NCBI RefSeq assembly: GCF_020176955.2
Contig: NZ_JAIUCZ020000001.1
Coordinates: forward strand, 434,001 to 498,000
Length of the DNA stretch: 64,000 nucleotides
Direction: 5' to 3'
From: Nocardia sp. alder85J
GTDB lineage: Bacteria > Actinomycetota > Actinomycetes > Mycobacteriales > Mycobacteriaceae
The notes beneath the pieces are model-generated. The model saw only the letters and a program-made list of their open reading frames with translations, searched no databases and was not told where the DNA came from. The translations under genes were made by a program, and so were the position numbers. Shown piece by piece: positions 17,096 to 26,127 of the stretch (positions within the stretch are counted from its first letter, which is position 1; each line of letters begins with the position of its first letter).

Positions 17096-18607
17096 GTGGC
17101 GCCTCAGTACGACGCGATCGTGGTCGGGGCCGGATTCGGCGGGATGGGCGCCGGAATCCAGCTCGACCGGCTCGGCCTGCGCGAGTTCGTCATCCTGGAA
17201 CGGGAGGACGATCTCGGCGGCACCTGGCACGTCAATCGGTATCCGGGGCTGGCGGTGGACATCGCCTCGGTCACCTATTCGTATTCGTTCGAGCCCAATC
17301 CGAACTGGTCGCGGCTGTTCGCGCCGGGCACGGAACTGAAGCAATACGCCGCGCACGTCGCGGACAAGTACGATCTGCGCCGCCGGATGCGGTTCGGGCG
17401 CAGCGTCTCCGGCGCGCGCTGGGACGACGAGCACGAGCAGTGGGTGGTCACCGTCGATGATCGCGCGGCCGGATCCGGCGAGACGCTGACCGCCCGGTAT
17501 CTGCTCGCCGCCACCGGATTCCTGTCCCAGCCCTACACCCCGCCGTTTCCCGGGATCGACGCCTTCCGCGGCCGGATCCTGCATACCACGGCCTGGGACG
17601 ACGACTACGACCTGCGCGATCGCCGCGTCGCGATCATCGGCACCGGCGCCACGGCGGTCCAGCTGGTGCCGAAGGTGGCCGAGCGGGCAGCGGCGCTCAC
17701 GGTCTTCCAGCGCACCCCGATCTGGGTGGTGCCGAAGGTCGACACGGCCATCCCGAAGGCCGTGCGACGGGTGTTCGCCCGGGTGCCGGTCACCCAGAAG
17801 GCGGCCCGGCTGCTCAACACGAGCGCGCTGGAACTGCTGATGGTGACCGGGGTGCTGCACTTCAAGCAGGCCCGGCTGGGCAATCGCGCCGCCGCGCTGC
17901 TGGCCAAGGCGCATCTGCGCGCCCAGGTCCGCGATCCGGAGACCCGGCGCAAACTCACCCCGCACTACGACTTCGGCTGCAAGCGGCCCACCTTCTCCAA
18001 CACCTACTTCCGTACCTTCAACGATCCGCACGTGCGGCTGGAGACCGGCTCGATCGATCACCTCGACGCGGGCGGCATCGTCACCGCCGACGGGCACCGG
18101 ACCGAGATCGACACGCTCGTGCTGGCCACCGGATTCAATCTGTGGGACGTCAACTTCCCGGCCTTCGAGATCATCGGCCGGGACGGGCTGAACCTCGGAA
18201 AGTTCTGGCGCGACCACCGATTCCAGGCATACGAGGGCATCACCGTGCCGAGCTTCCCGAATTTCCTGTCGCTGAACAGCCCCTATTCGTACAGCGGCCT
18301 GTCGTATTTCACGACCATCGAGGCGCAGATGAAGCACATGGCCCGGCTGTTCGGGGAGCTGTCCCGGCGCGGCGAGCAGGTCTTCGAGGTGACCGAGGCG
18401 GCCAACACCCGCTTCCTCGACTATGTGACCGCCAAGCTGGACTCCTCGGTGTTCTACGCCGGTGACTGCCGCGGCGCGCGCAGCTACTACTTCAACCAGC
18501 ACGGCGAGGCGGCGCTGCTGCGGCCGAACAGCACCGTCACCACCCACCGCGAGGCGGTGAGCTTCCCGCTCGACGATTACGCGTACGGCCGGGACGCTCT
18601 CCGATAG
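17096..18607 (+). CDS. FAD-dependent Baeyer-Villiger-type monooxygenase
   Basis: 503 aa. N-terminal FAD site VVGAGFGGMGAG (10-20) with the following E and GGTWHVNRYPG. The Baeyer-Villiger fingerprint F-x-G-x3-H-x3-W-D is complete at F157-D168 (FRGRILHTTAWD). The NADPH site GTGATA is at 182-187. It should insert oxygen into ketones or oxidise sulfur/nitrogen centres using NADPH and O2; mycobacterial relatives include EthA. The natural substrate is unknown. GTG 17096 is preceded by GGGGAGG. It is divergent from the DivIVA-motif gene. Confidence 0.92.
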   Translation: MAPQYDAIVVGAGFGGMGAGIQLDRLGLREFVILEREDDLGGTWHVNRYPGLAVDIASVTYSYSFEPNPNWSRLFAPGTELKQYAAHVADKYDLRRRMRFGRSVSGARWDDEHEQWVVTVDDRAAGSGETLTARYLLAATGFLSQPYTPPFPGIDAFRGRILHTTAWDDDYDLRDRRVAIIGTGATAVQLVPKVAERAAALTVFQRTPIWVVPKVDTAIPKAVRRVFARVPVTQKAARLLNTSALELLMVTGVLHFKQARLGNRAAALLAKAHLRAQVRDPETRRKLTPHYDFGCKRPTFSNTYFRTFNDPHVRLETGSIDHLDAGGIVTADGHRTEIDTLVLATGFNLWDVNFPAFEIIGRDGLNLGKFWRDHRFQAYEGITVPSFPNFLSLNSPYSYSGLSYFTTIEAQMKHMARLFGELSRRGEQVFEVTEAANTRFLDYVTAKLDSSVFYAGDCRGARSYYFNQHGEAALLRPNSTVTTHREAVSFPLDDYAYGRDALR

Positions 18608-18760
18608 CCGGAAAACCGGCCGCCCGGTGAGCAGGGAGTACCCGCAATGCCGACAAATCCGCGAACTGTAGGCGTGCGAATGTGGCAGGACCAGCGCTAG
18701 CTGGCAGACTGTTGGGGTACGCACCCAGACCACCCCACAGACTAGGGACCGACGACGACG

Positions 18761-19237
18761 ATGGAACTGCTGTTTCCGCTGCTACTGGTAGCCCTGCTTG
18801 TGCCGATGTTCCTCGGCGTCCGCCGCCAGAAGCGCGAAGCGGAAAAGGTCAACACCATGCAGTCGGGCCTGAAGGTCGGCGACCGCGTCACCACCACGTC
18901 GGGGCTGTTCGGCACTGTGATCGACGCCGACGACACGACCGTCGACCTCGAGATCGCCGAGGATGTCGTCACCACGTGGCTGCGCGCCTCGATCCGTGAC
19001 ATCCGCACCGAGGACACCGACGCGGCCGCCGAGCCGATCGATGCCGACGAGGCTGCGGCCGTGGACGACGCCGTGGCGACCCCGGAACTCGACTCGGCCG
19101 ACGGCACCGCGGCCGCCGAGGGCACTGCCGCGCCGCACACCAACGGCACCACCTCGGCCAATGGCACCGGCGATACCGCCCACGGCGCCGAGGCGGGCGA
19201 CGCGGCCGCGGACCCGAACCGGCTGACCAAGGACTGA
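18761..19237 (+). CDS. yajC: Preprotein translocase accessory subunit YajC
   Basis: 158 aa. One N-terminal membrane helix ([19 protein letters not shown]) is followed by the conserved [30 protein letters not shown] (about residues 25-54), and then an acidic, Ala-rich tail (about 85-158) longer than in E. coli. YajC associates with SecDF and the SecYEG channel. It lies directly upstream of secD, as in mycobacteria, with a strong hairpin between them. Confidence 0.93.
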   Translation: MELLFPLLLVALLVPMFLGVRRQKREAEKVNTMQSGLKVGDRVTTTSGLFGTVIDADDTTVDLEIAEDVVTTWLRASIRDIRTEDTDAAAEPIDADEAAAVDDAVATPELDSADGTAAAEGTAAPHTNGTTSANGTGDTAHGAEAGDAAADPNRLTKD

Positions 19238-19243
19238 TCCGCG

Positions 19244-19285
19244 ACAGCGCCGACGCACCCCTCCCGAGTGGTGCGACGGCGCTGT
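19244..19285 (+). terminator. Strong hairpin between yajC and secD
   Basis: Arms 19244-19259 and 19270-19285 (16 nt, one A-A mismatch) with a 10-nt loop start seven bases after the yajC stop. It lacks a T-run, so it may attenuate or protect the yajC mRNA rather than stop all transcription into secD. Confidence 0.6.
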
Positions 19286-19331
19286 AGCGTGTCCGCACGT
19301 TCCACCGACGACCCGCCTAGGAGAAACGACT

Positions 19332-21228
19332 GTGCCACCTTCCAAGGGAACGGGGCATCCGCTGCGAATCATCGGCGTCTACGCGGCGCTCGTGGCGTTG
19401 ATCTACGCGCTGATCTTCTTCACTGCGGACAAATCTCCGCAGGCCAAGCTCGGCATCGACCTGCAGGGTGGCACGCGTGTCACCCTCACCGCCCGCACCC
19501 CGGACGGTGGTAAGCCGAGTCAGGACAGCCTGAAGAAGGCCCAGCAGATCATCGAATCCCGGGTCAACGGCCTCGGCGTGTCGGGGTCGGAGGTTCGGAT
19601 CGACGGCGACAACGTCGTGATCACGGTGCCCGGCGCGGACGGCCAGCAGGCCAAGTCGCTGGCCACCACCGCGAAGCTCTACGTCCGCCCGGTGTTGCAG
19701 TCCGGCCAGGCGCAACGCAGCGGTGGCGTCGCGCCGCAGCAGCAGGTGCCGCCGCAGACCGCCCCGCAGCCCGCGCCCGGCGCCGATGCCCCCCCGCCCG
19801 GCGAGCAGCCCGTCCCGGCCCCGCCGGCCGAGCCGGCCCCGGCCGCCGCGCCCGCTCCGGCCCCGGCCCCGCCGCGGCCCCGCCGGTCGCGGGACCGGCG
19901 GCCGATTCGCGCCCGCCGAGGTGGTCCCGGGCGACGATTCCGCCCCCGCGGCACAGAACCGGGTGTTCCCGGCCCAGGCGCCGAATCCGGAGCCGGCTCC
20001 CGAGGAGCCCCCGGCCCCGCCCGCCCCGGCGGCCAGCACCGCGCCCGCGCCCACCGCGGCGCCCGCGACCCCGACCCCGACGCCGGCGCCGGTCGGCGGC
20101 CTGACCCCGCAGCAGCAGGCGCAGAAGGAGATCGCCGACGCGAAGGCGTTGCGGCAGAGCACCGATCCGCAGATCCAGGCGCTGGCGTTGCAGTCGCTGG
20201 ACTGCTCGAAGCCGGATCCGCTGGCGGGCAACGACGATCCGAACCTGCCCCTGGTGGCCTGCTCCACCGACGGCACGGGTGTGTACCTGCTCGACAAGAG
20301 CAAGCTCGACGGCCAGGAGATCGACGGAGCCACCGCGAGCCTGAACCAGCAGTCGTCGCAATGGGTGGTCGACGTGACCTTCAAGTCCGGCGGCGCCAAG
20401 ACCTGGGGTCAGCTGACCTCGGACTACTACCAGAAGCAGCTGGCGTTCACGCTGGACTCGCAGGTGGTCAGCGCCCCGCAGGTGCAGGCGGCCGGTCAGG
20501 TCGGCGGCAACACCGAGATCTCGGGCAAGTTCACCCAGAGTCAGGCCAAGGAACTGGCCAACTCGCTGAAGTACGGTTCGCTGCCGCTGTCGTTCGCCAC
20601 GTCCGAGGCGGAGACGGTGTCGGCGACGCTGGGCCTGTCCTCGCTGCACGCGGGTCTGCTCGCCGGTGGCATCGGCCTGATCGCCGTGCTGCTGTACTGC
20701 CTGGCCTACTACCGCATGCTCGGCTTCCTGGCCGGATTCTCGCTGGTCGCTTCGGGTTTCGCGGTGTACGGCATCATCGTGCTGCTGGGCCGGTGGATCC
20801 ACTTCACCCTGGACCTGGCCGGTATCGCCGGTCTGATCATCGGTATCGGTATGACCGCCGACTCGTTCGTGGTGTTCTTCGAACGGATCAAGGACGAGAT
20901 GCGCGAGGGCCGCAGCTTCCGCTCGGCGGTGCCGCGCGGCTGGGCCCGGGCGCAGCGCACCAACCTCTCCGGTAAGACGGTCAGCCTGATCGCCTCCGTG
21001 GTCCTGTACGTCCTGGCCGCCGGGCAGGTGAAGGGCTTCGCCTTCACTCTCGGCCTGACCACCGTCCTCGACGTGATCGTGCTCTATCTGGTCACCGCGC
21101 CGCTGATGATGATGGCCTCGCGATCGCCGTTCTTCGCGAAGCCCTCGGTCAACGGTCTCGGCGCTGTGCAGCAGATCGCCCGTGAACGCAAGGCCGGCGC
21201 CCGCGTGCTGGCGGGGAAGGAAGCGTAA
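19332..21228 (+). CDS. secD: Protein translocase subunit SecD, reading frame interrupted
   Basis: SecD uses the proton gradient to help pull proteins across the membrane with SecF. The N-terminal part (GTG 19332: first membrane helix, then [15 protein letters not shown]) is in one frame. The large periplasmic domain and the membrane domain ([47 protein letters not shown]) are in another, ending at 21228. The length 1897 is not a multiple of three. The switch lies in the Pro/Ala linker at about 19850-19915, where the third frame reads like a natural linker ([16 protein letters not shown]). Two missing bases would restore one frame of about 632 aa; a sequencing or assembly error in the GC-rich repeat is the likely cause. 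The stop overlaps the secF start. Confidence 0.9.
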
Positions 21229-22421
21229 TGAGCAATCCCACTCCGGTTCTCGACGCCGAGGTCGACGAGCCGATCGAGACGGCGGAGCGGCACGGGTTCT
21301 TCGAGCGGCTCTACACCGGCACCGGCGGCTTCCGGATCGTCAGCCGCCGCCGGTTCTACTACGGGCTGGCCGCGCTGCTGCTGGTGATCTCGATCGCGAG
21401 CATCAGCGTGCGCTGGTTCACCCTGGGTATCGACTTCGTGGGTGGCACCCGGATCCAGCTGCCGACCAACGGCACCGTCACCACCTCGCAGGTGGAGAAC
21501 GTCTACGCGGACGCGCTCGGGCACAAGCCGGTGTCGACGCAGCGGGTCGGCGCCGGATCGGCCGCGGCGATCGAGATCCGCTCCGACACGCTGAAGAGCG
21601 ACGAAGCGGACAAGGTACAGAACGCGTTGTTCGACGCCTTCCATCCGAAGGACACCAACGGCCAGGCCAGCCGCAACACGATCAGCGTCGCGGAGATCAG
21701 CTCCACCTGGGGTGGGCAGGTCACCCGGAAGGCGCTCATCGCGCTGGTGGTGTTCGTGCTGCTGACGATGGTGTACATCTCGATCCGGTTCGAGCGCGAC
21801 ATGGCCTTCGCCTCGATCGCCTCGCTGTTCTTCAACATGATCGTGATCGCCGGGGTCTATTCGCTGGTCGGTTTCGAGGTCACCCCGGCGGCGGTGATCG
21901 GCCTGCTGACCATCCTCGGCTATGTCCTGTACGACAACGTGGTGGTCTTCGACAAGGTCGAGGAGAACACCCGCGGGGTGTTGCACCTGACCCGGCGGAC
22001 CTACGGTGAGCAGGCCAATCTGGCGGCGAACCAGACGCTGATGCGCTCGATCAACACCACGATCATCGGCGTGCTGCCGATCGTCGCGATGCTGGTGATC
22101 GCGGTGTGGCTGCTCGGTGTGGGCACGCTGAAGGATCTGGCGCTGGTACAGCTGGTCGGCATGGTCGTCGGCGCCTATTCGTCGATCTTCTTCGCGGTGC
22201 CGCTGCTGGTGTCGCTCAAGGAGCGGTTCGGGCCGGTGGCCGCGCACACCAAGCGGGTGCTCTCCAAGCGGGCCGCCGTGGGCAATGCGCGGATCGGCGC
22301 GCTGGCGGCCGAACGGGCGGCGGCGGCCAGTGCCGCCCGCGCGATCGAGGCGCAGGAGGTCGGGGCCGGCCCGAGACCGGGTGCCAGGCCCAGCGGGAAG
22401 CGGACCAAGAGAAGGAACTGA
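21228..22421 (+). CDS. secF: Protein translocase subunit SecF
   Basis: 397 aa with six membrane helices, an RND-like domain. The conserved DFVGGTRIQLP motif follows the first helix. LTILGYVLYDNVVVFDKVEENTR, with a catalytic-path acid (about 226-248), and QTLMRSINTTIIGVLPI are the SecF core motifs. The ATG overlaps the secD stop (TAATG), as in a coupled pair. The C-terminal 50 residues are Ala/Arg-rich and basic. Confidence 0.96.
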   Translation: MSNPTPVLDAEVDEPIETAERHGFFERLYTGTGGFRIVSRRRFYYGLAALLLVISIASISVRWFTLGIDFVGGTRIQLPTNGTVTTSQVENVYADALGHKPVSTQRVGAGSAAAIEIRSDTLKSDEADKVQNALFDAFHPKDTNGQASRNTISVAEISSTWGGQVTRKALIALVVFVLLTMVYISIRFERDMAFASIASLFFNMIVIAGVYSLVGFEVTPAAVIGLLTILGYVLYDNVVVFDKVEENTRGVLHLTRRTYGEQANLAANQTLMRSINTTIIGVLPIVAMLVIAVWLLGVGTLKDLALVQLVGMVVGAYSSIFFAVPLLVSLKERFGPVAAHTKRVLSKRAAVGNARIGALAAERAAAASAARAIEAQEVGAGPRPGARPSGKRTKRRN

Positions 22422-22424
22422 GCC

Positions 22425-24134
22425 GTGAGCTGGGGGCGGCGGGCCCGCCGCACGAGTCGCCGGATGTGGGCGGTACTGGCGGCAGGCGCGCTCGCCGCCG
22501 GGCTGCTCGCGGGATGTTCGAGCAAGAATCAGGTGCCGTCCATCGGGTATGCGGTGGACGCCCTGCCCGCCAGTTACAACGGCGGCAGCACCCTGGGCGC
22601 CAACGGTGGTGCGGCGGCGCTGTTTCCGCGGGTGCTGACCGGGTTCTTCTACACCGGGCCGGACGGGCAGCCGGTCGCCGACACCGATTACGGCACGGCC
22701 AAACAGGTGCCGGGCGATTCGCAGACCATCCAGTACCGGCTGAATCCGGACGGCGTCTATTCCGACGGCGTGCCGACCAGCTGTGACGACATGGTGCTGG
22801 AGTGGGCGGCGCGCAGCGGCCGGTTCACCCGGCCCGGCGGCGCCCCGATGTTCGACGCGGCCAGCACCGCGGGCTATTCCGACATCGAGCGGGTGGACTG
22901 CCAGCCCGGCGCCAAGAGCGCGACGGTCACCTTCCGCGCCGAGCGGCACTTCCTGGCCTGGCAGACGCTGTTCACCGCCGCCGATCTGATGCCCGCGCAC
23001 GTGGTCGCCCAGGTGGCCGGGGTGCCGGATGTGGTGAAGCCGGTGCAGAGCGGTGATCAGGCGACGCTCGAGAAGCTGGCCCAGTTCTGGAACAACGGCT
23101 GGATGCTGAACCAGGGCACGACCGATCCCAAGGTGTTCCCGTCCTCGGGCCCGTATCGGATCGAATCCGTCAGCGCCACCGACGGAATCGTGCTGGTCAA
23201 GAACGACCGCTGGTGGGGTAACGCGGCGCGTACGCCTCGAATCGTGTTGCTGCCCAAAAACATCGATCTGCGGAAGAAGGTGGCCGACAAGGCGGTGGCC
23301 GTGGTCGACGTCGGCGCCGGTTCGGTGAAAGATCTGAGCCTGAGCGGATTCTCGGTGCAGCAGGTGCCCAGTCGCGGCGCCGAACAGCTGGTGTTGTCCA
23401 CCGGCGGGGTGTTCGGCAGCGCCGATGCCCGGCGCGCGTTCGCGTCGTGCCTGCCGCGGCAGTCGTTGTACGACAAGCTGGGTCACCCCGGCTTCGACGT
23501 GAAATCGGGCCTCGGCGCCGGACCGCTCAATTCCCGTATCGTGCAGGCGGATTCGCTGTACTACCCGGTGGTGTCCGGTGGTGCGGACAAATACCGCACC
23601 GGTGACGCGGCCGCGGGTCAGGCCCGCGCGCTCGGCGCCGATCCGACCGTGCGCATCGGCTACCTCGCCCCCGACGACCGGCGCGCGCAGACCGTGTCGA
23701 TGATCGCCGATGCCTGCAAGGCCGCCGGGATCACCGTGGTGGACGCGGGCGCCCCGGACTTCTCACCGACCGAACTCGGCGACAAGGTGGATGCGGCGCT
23801 CGGCGGCACCGCGGGGGCTCCGGGCCCCTCGGGAACGCTGACCGGGGTGGGTGCCACGGTGTCGCTGCACAGCGGTCAGGGCCTGAATTTCGGCCACTAC
23901 AGTAACGGCCGGTACGATTCGCTCACCGATCAGCTTGCGGCGGATGACTTTTCGGCGGACGTTCTCAGCGCGAACACCGAAGCCGAGAATCTGCTGTGGA
24001 CCGATATGCCGTCGGTACCATTGTTCGCCACGCCGCGCACCGTCGCCTTCGGTGACGGACTGGTGAACGGGATCGTGAGCCCCACCAAGGCCGGTGCGGG
24101 CTGGAACATGGACCGCTGGGTGTTGCAGCGGTGA
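22425..24134 (+). CDS. Lipoprotein, ABC-transporter family 5 solute-binding protein
   Basis: 569 aa. A lipoprotein signal peptide (Arg-rich start, LAAGALAAGLLAGC, lipidated Cys at about 31) precedes a solute-binding protein family 5 fold typical of oligopeptide binders. Features include the internal LMPAHVVA and NNGWMLNQGTTDPKVFPSSGPY. It corresponds in position to the lipoprotein between secF and apt in M. tuberculosis (Rv2585c). No ABC permease or ATPase genes are next to it, so the transporter partner is elsewhere or it has another role. It starts three bases after the secF stop. Confidence 0.9.
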   Translation: MSWGRRARRTSRRMWAVLAAGALAAGLLAGCSSKNQVPSIGYAVDALPASYNGGSTLGANGGAAALFPRVLTGFFYTGPDGQPVADTDYGTAKQVPGDSQTIQYRLNPDGVYSDGVPTSCDDMVLEWAARSGRFTRPGGAPMFDAASTAGYSDIERVDCQPGAKSATVTFRAERHFLAWQTLFTAADLMPAHVVAQVAGVPDVVKPVQSGDQATLEKLAQFWNNGWMLNQGTTDPKVFPSSGPYRIESVSATDGIVLVKNDRWWGNAARTPRIVLLPKNIDLRKKVADKAVAVVDVGAGSVKDLSLSGFSVQQVPSRGAEQLVLSTGGVFGSADARRAFASCLPRQSLYDKLGHPGFDVKSGLGAGPLNSRIVQADSLYYPVVSGGADKYRTGDAAAGQARALGADPTVRIGYLAPDDRRAQTVSMIADACKAAGITVVDAGAPDFSPTELGDKVDAALGGTAGAPGPSGTLTGVGATVSLHSGQGLNFGHYSNGRYDSLTDQLAADDFSADVLSANTEAENLLWTDMPSVPLFATPRTVAFGDGLVNGIVSPTKAGAGWNMDRWVLQR

Positions 24135-24160
24135 GCACTTGGGATGAGGAGTGGGTGCGG

Positions 24161-24736
24161 ATGAGCAACAAGCACACGATGACGGAAACGGCGGAGTCCG
24201 CCGGGGAGCGGTCGGCGCGGGCGGCCGGCGCGGTGGAGCGGCTGACCCGCTGGCACGACGACTTCCCCACCGCCGGCGTGCGTTTCGCGGATCTGACGCC
24301 GGTGTTCGCCGATGCGATCGGTTTCCATGCGGTGATCGACTATCTGGGCGATCTCGCCGGTGACGCCGATCTGGTGGCCGGTGTCGATGCCCGCGGCTTC
24401 CTGCTCGGGGCCGGCGTGGCGGCCGTGCGTGGTACCGGCGTCGTGGCGGTCCGCAAGGCGGGCAAACTGCCGCCCCCGGTGCTCTCCCGGGAATACACCC
24501 TGGAATACGGTTCGGCGGCGCTGGAGATCCCCGCGGACGGAATCGATCTCGCCGGGCGCCGCGTGCTGCTGCTGGACGATGTGCTGGCGACCGGTGGCAC
24601 CCTGGCCGCGGCGGCGGAGCTGTTCGCCGCGGCGGGCGCGCAGGTGGTGGCCGCGGCGGTGGTGCTGGAACTGAGCTTCCTGGGTGGCCGTGAGCGACAG
24701 GGTGATTATCCCGTGACCTCGATCGTCCGTCGTTAG
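24161..24736 (+). CDS. apt: Adenine phosphoribosyltransferase
   Basis: 191 aa. Converts adenine and PRPP to AMP. The PRPP-binding signature is VLLLDDVLATGGTLAAA. The N-terminal PTAGVRFADLTPVFAD and DLVAGVDARGFLLGAGVA are typical of Apt. ATG 24161 has AGGAG nine bases upstream; an in-frame GTG at 24131 overlaps the preceding stop and cannot be ruled out. In mycobacteria relA follows directly; here relA is 12 kb away, so DNA has been placed between them. Confidence 0.93.
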   Translation: MSNKHTMTETAESAGERSARAAGAVERLTRWHDDFPTAGVRFADLTPVFADAIGFHAVIDYLGDLAGDADLVAGVDARGFLLGAGVAAVRGTGVVAVRKAGKLPPPVLSREYTLEYGSAALEIPADGIDLAGRRVLLLDDVLATGGTLAAAAELFAAAGAQVVAAAVVLELSFLGGRERQGDYPVTSIVRR

Positions 24737-24796
24737 CCCGGGAAAGGAGTACTACGGCTTGTCGTGGTGGATGATCCTCAGTAAGCTCGGATCGTC

Positions 24797-25195
24797 ATGA
24801 ACCGGATCACCGTAGGACTCGGGTGTGCGGTCGGCGCGGTCTTCGTGGTAGGCGCCGCCACCGCTTCGGCGACGCCATCGGCCGCCATGCACGGTGGCGG
24901 CACCGTCACCGCCCACGTGACCGGCGAACGGGCCGGTCACGTATGCCGGATCGCGGGGGCCGGTATCGATATGCCGTGGCAGTCGGTCGGTTCCGGCGGC
25001 ACGGTCGATCTGGACACCGGCCCCGTGAGTGGGGGCCGCCATGAGGCCCGGGTGGTCTGCGAGGATCCGAACGCCGGTGACGCGTCGGTGCGCACGGTCG
25101 GCCGGGAGGACGATGTGTTCACCGGTCATTGGGCGCCGGCTTTCGAATTCCTCCACCACCACAGGCTGGAGTTCCTCACTCCGCGCGAACACTGA
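24797..25195 (+). CDS. Small secreted protein of unknown function
   Basis: 132 aa. MNRITVGLGCAVGAVFVVGAATASA is a Sec signal peptide, with cleavage expected after ASA at about residue 25. The mature part has two cysteines (in GHVCRIAG and RVVCEDP) that could form a disulfide and ends in a His-rich stretch (FLHHHRLEF). I recognise no family. ATG 24797 is the only good start. It lies 60 bp downstream of apt and begins the accessory region. Confidence 0.6.
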   Translation: MNRITVGLGCAVGAVFVVGAATASATPSAAMHGGGTVTAHVTGERAGHVCRIAGAGIDMPWQSVGSGGTVDLDTGPVSGGRHEARVVCEDPNAGDASVRTVGREDDVFTGHWAPAFEFLHHHRLEFLTPREH

Positions 25196-25227
25196 GTCGG
25201 GCTCGCACCGAGTCGGTCGGAGCCGGA

Positions 25228-25530
25228 CTAGATCCGCGCCACCACTCGTGCGATGAATCCGGTGACGATCAGCCAGAAGATCGCTGCCAGACCGTAATTG
25301 AGGATGATGTTGAGGTCGGCGTTGTCCAGGCTGAACAACCCCGGGAAGAACAGTGCCAGCGGTTCGGCCAGCGATTTGATGAATCGGAAGAATCCATTGC
25401 CCTGGTTGGCGTGCAACAGCAGCATCAGGATGTAGACGGCTTCGATCAGAGCGAAGATGCCACCGACGGCGCTGACGATGCCCGCAGCGGTGACCGACCC
25501 ACGATAACGGTAAGTGTAGCGTTGACTCAT
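25228..25530 (-). CDS. Small two-helix membrane protein, YggT-like
   Basis: 100 aa. Two membrane helices (about 15-40 and 73-96) are separated by a loop with FFRFIKSLAEPLALFFPGLFSL, which resembles the YggT (UPF) family loop. The ATG at 25530 is preferred over the upstream extension, which lies in the promoter region of the + strand gene at 25702. The function is unknown. Confidence 0.65.
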   Translation of the reverse strand: MSQRYTYRYRGSVTAAGIVSAVGGIFALIEAVYILMLLLHANQGNGFFRFIKSLAEPLALFFPGLFSLDNADLNIILNYGLAAIFWLIVTGFIARVVARI

Positions 25531-25701
25531 ATCCCTGGCTTGCCCGCGCTCGAGCGCCTGAAACAAGCCAATTTCATTGTGTCGGCTAACTTTCGCCGCG
25601 TGTGAGCGCCCGGTCGCCACCGCTCCCGGCGCGATTCCCAGTACCGAGAATGCCGGATAGTAGGGATTGCTCCGAACCGCTTCGAGGGAAGGATTGACCG
25701 C

Positions 25702-26112
25702 ATGAGCGATCTCTTTCATGCCGATACGGATGCCGCGCACGAAGCCGCCCTGGCCTTCGACCAGGGTGTGCAGAATGCCTGGAGTGTCTTCCAGAACGCC
25801 GTGGGGGAGTTGCGGAACACGGTGGCACCCGGTGCGGGTCCGAGCCCGATCGACGACGCGGTGCTGGGCCAGCTGTCCTCGGTGCTGCCCGCCCTCGACG
25901 GCGCGGCCGCCGCGCCGCCCTCGGACTACGGCTCCGGATACGCCGACGCGGTCCGTGGCGTGGGCGACCGGATGGCGGAGATGGACGAGCAGGGCGGCCG
26001 GGCCGTCGCGAACGCACCCGCCGCGCCGCCGCGCCGCCAGTCCGCATACGAGACCCCCGAGGGGGCCCAGGAGATGTGGGATCGCACCATCTTCTCCGGT
26101 GCCGTCGTCTGA
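25702..26112 (+). CDS. ESX-type secretion-associated small protein
   Basis: 136 aa, acidic and helical. A single WSVFQNAVGELRNTV-type helix and a length near 100-140 aa resemble type VII (WXG100/ESX-1-associated) substrates, but a canonical WXG turn is not present. It contains PAAPPRRQSAYETPEGAQEMWDRTIF near the C-terminus (about 104-129). It is 15 bp upstream of the large gene at 26128, with which it is probably co-transcribed. Assignment to type VII secretion is inference from composition and pairing. Confidence 0.55.
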   Translation: MSDLFHADTDAAHEAALAFDQGVQNAWSVFQNAVGELRNTVAPGAGPSPIDDAVLGQLSSVLPALDGAAAAPPSDYGSGYADAVRGVGDRMAEMDEQGGRAVANAPAAPPRRQSAYETPEGAQEMWDRTIFSGAVV

Positions 26113-26127
26113 CGAGAGCCCTCAGCC

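Noticed and set aside
18606..18614. GCCGG-AAAA-CCGGC hairpin after the monooxygenase gene as terminator
   Set aside because: Only a 5-bp stem without a T-run; too weak to call.
16967..18733. Upstream extension of the DivIVA-motif gene to a 791-aa frame
   Set aside because: The extra part is antisense to the monooxygenase gene; GTG 16966 gives a start right before the first DivIVA motif.
21084..23486. 800-codon frame on the - strand
   Set aside because: Antisense to secF and the lipoprotein gene, with no recognisable domain.
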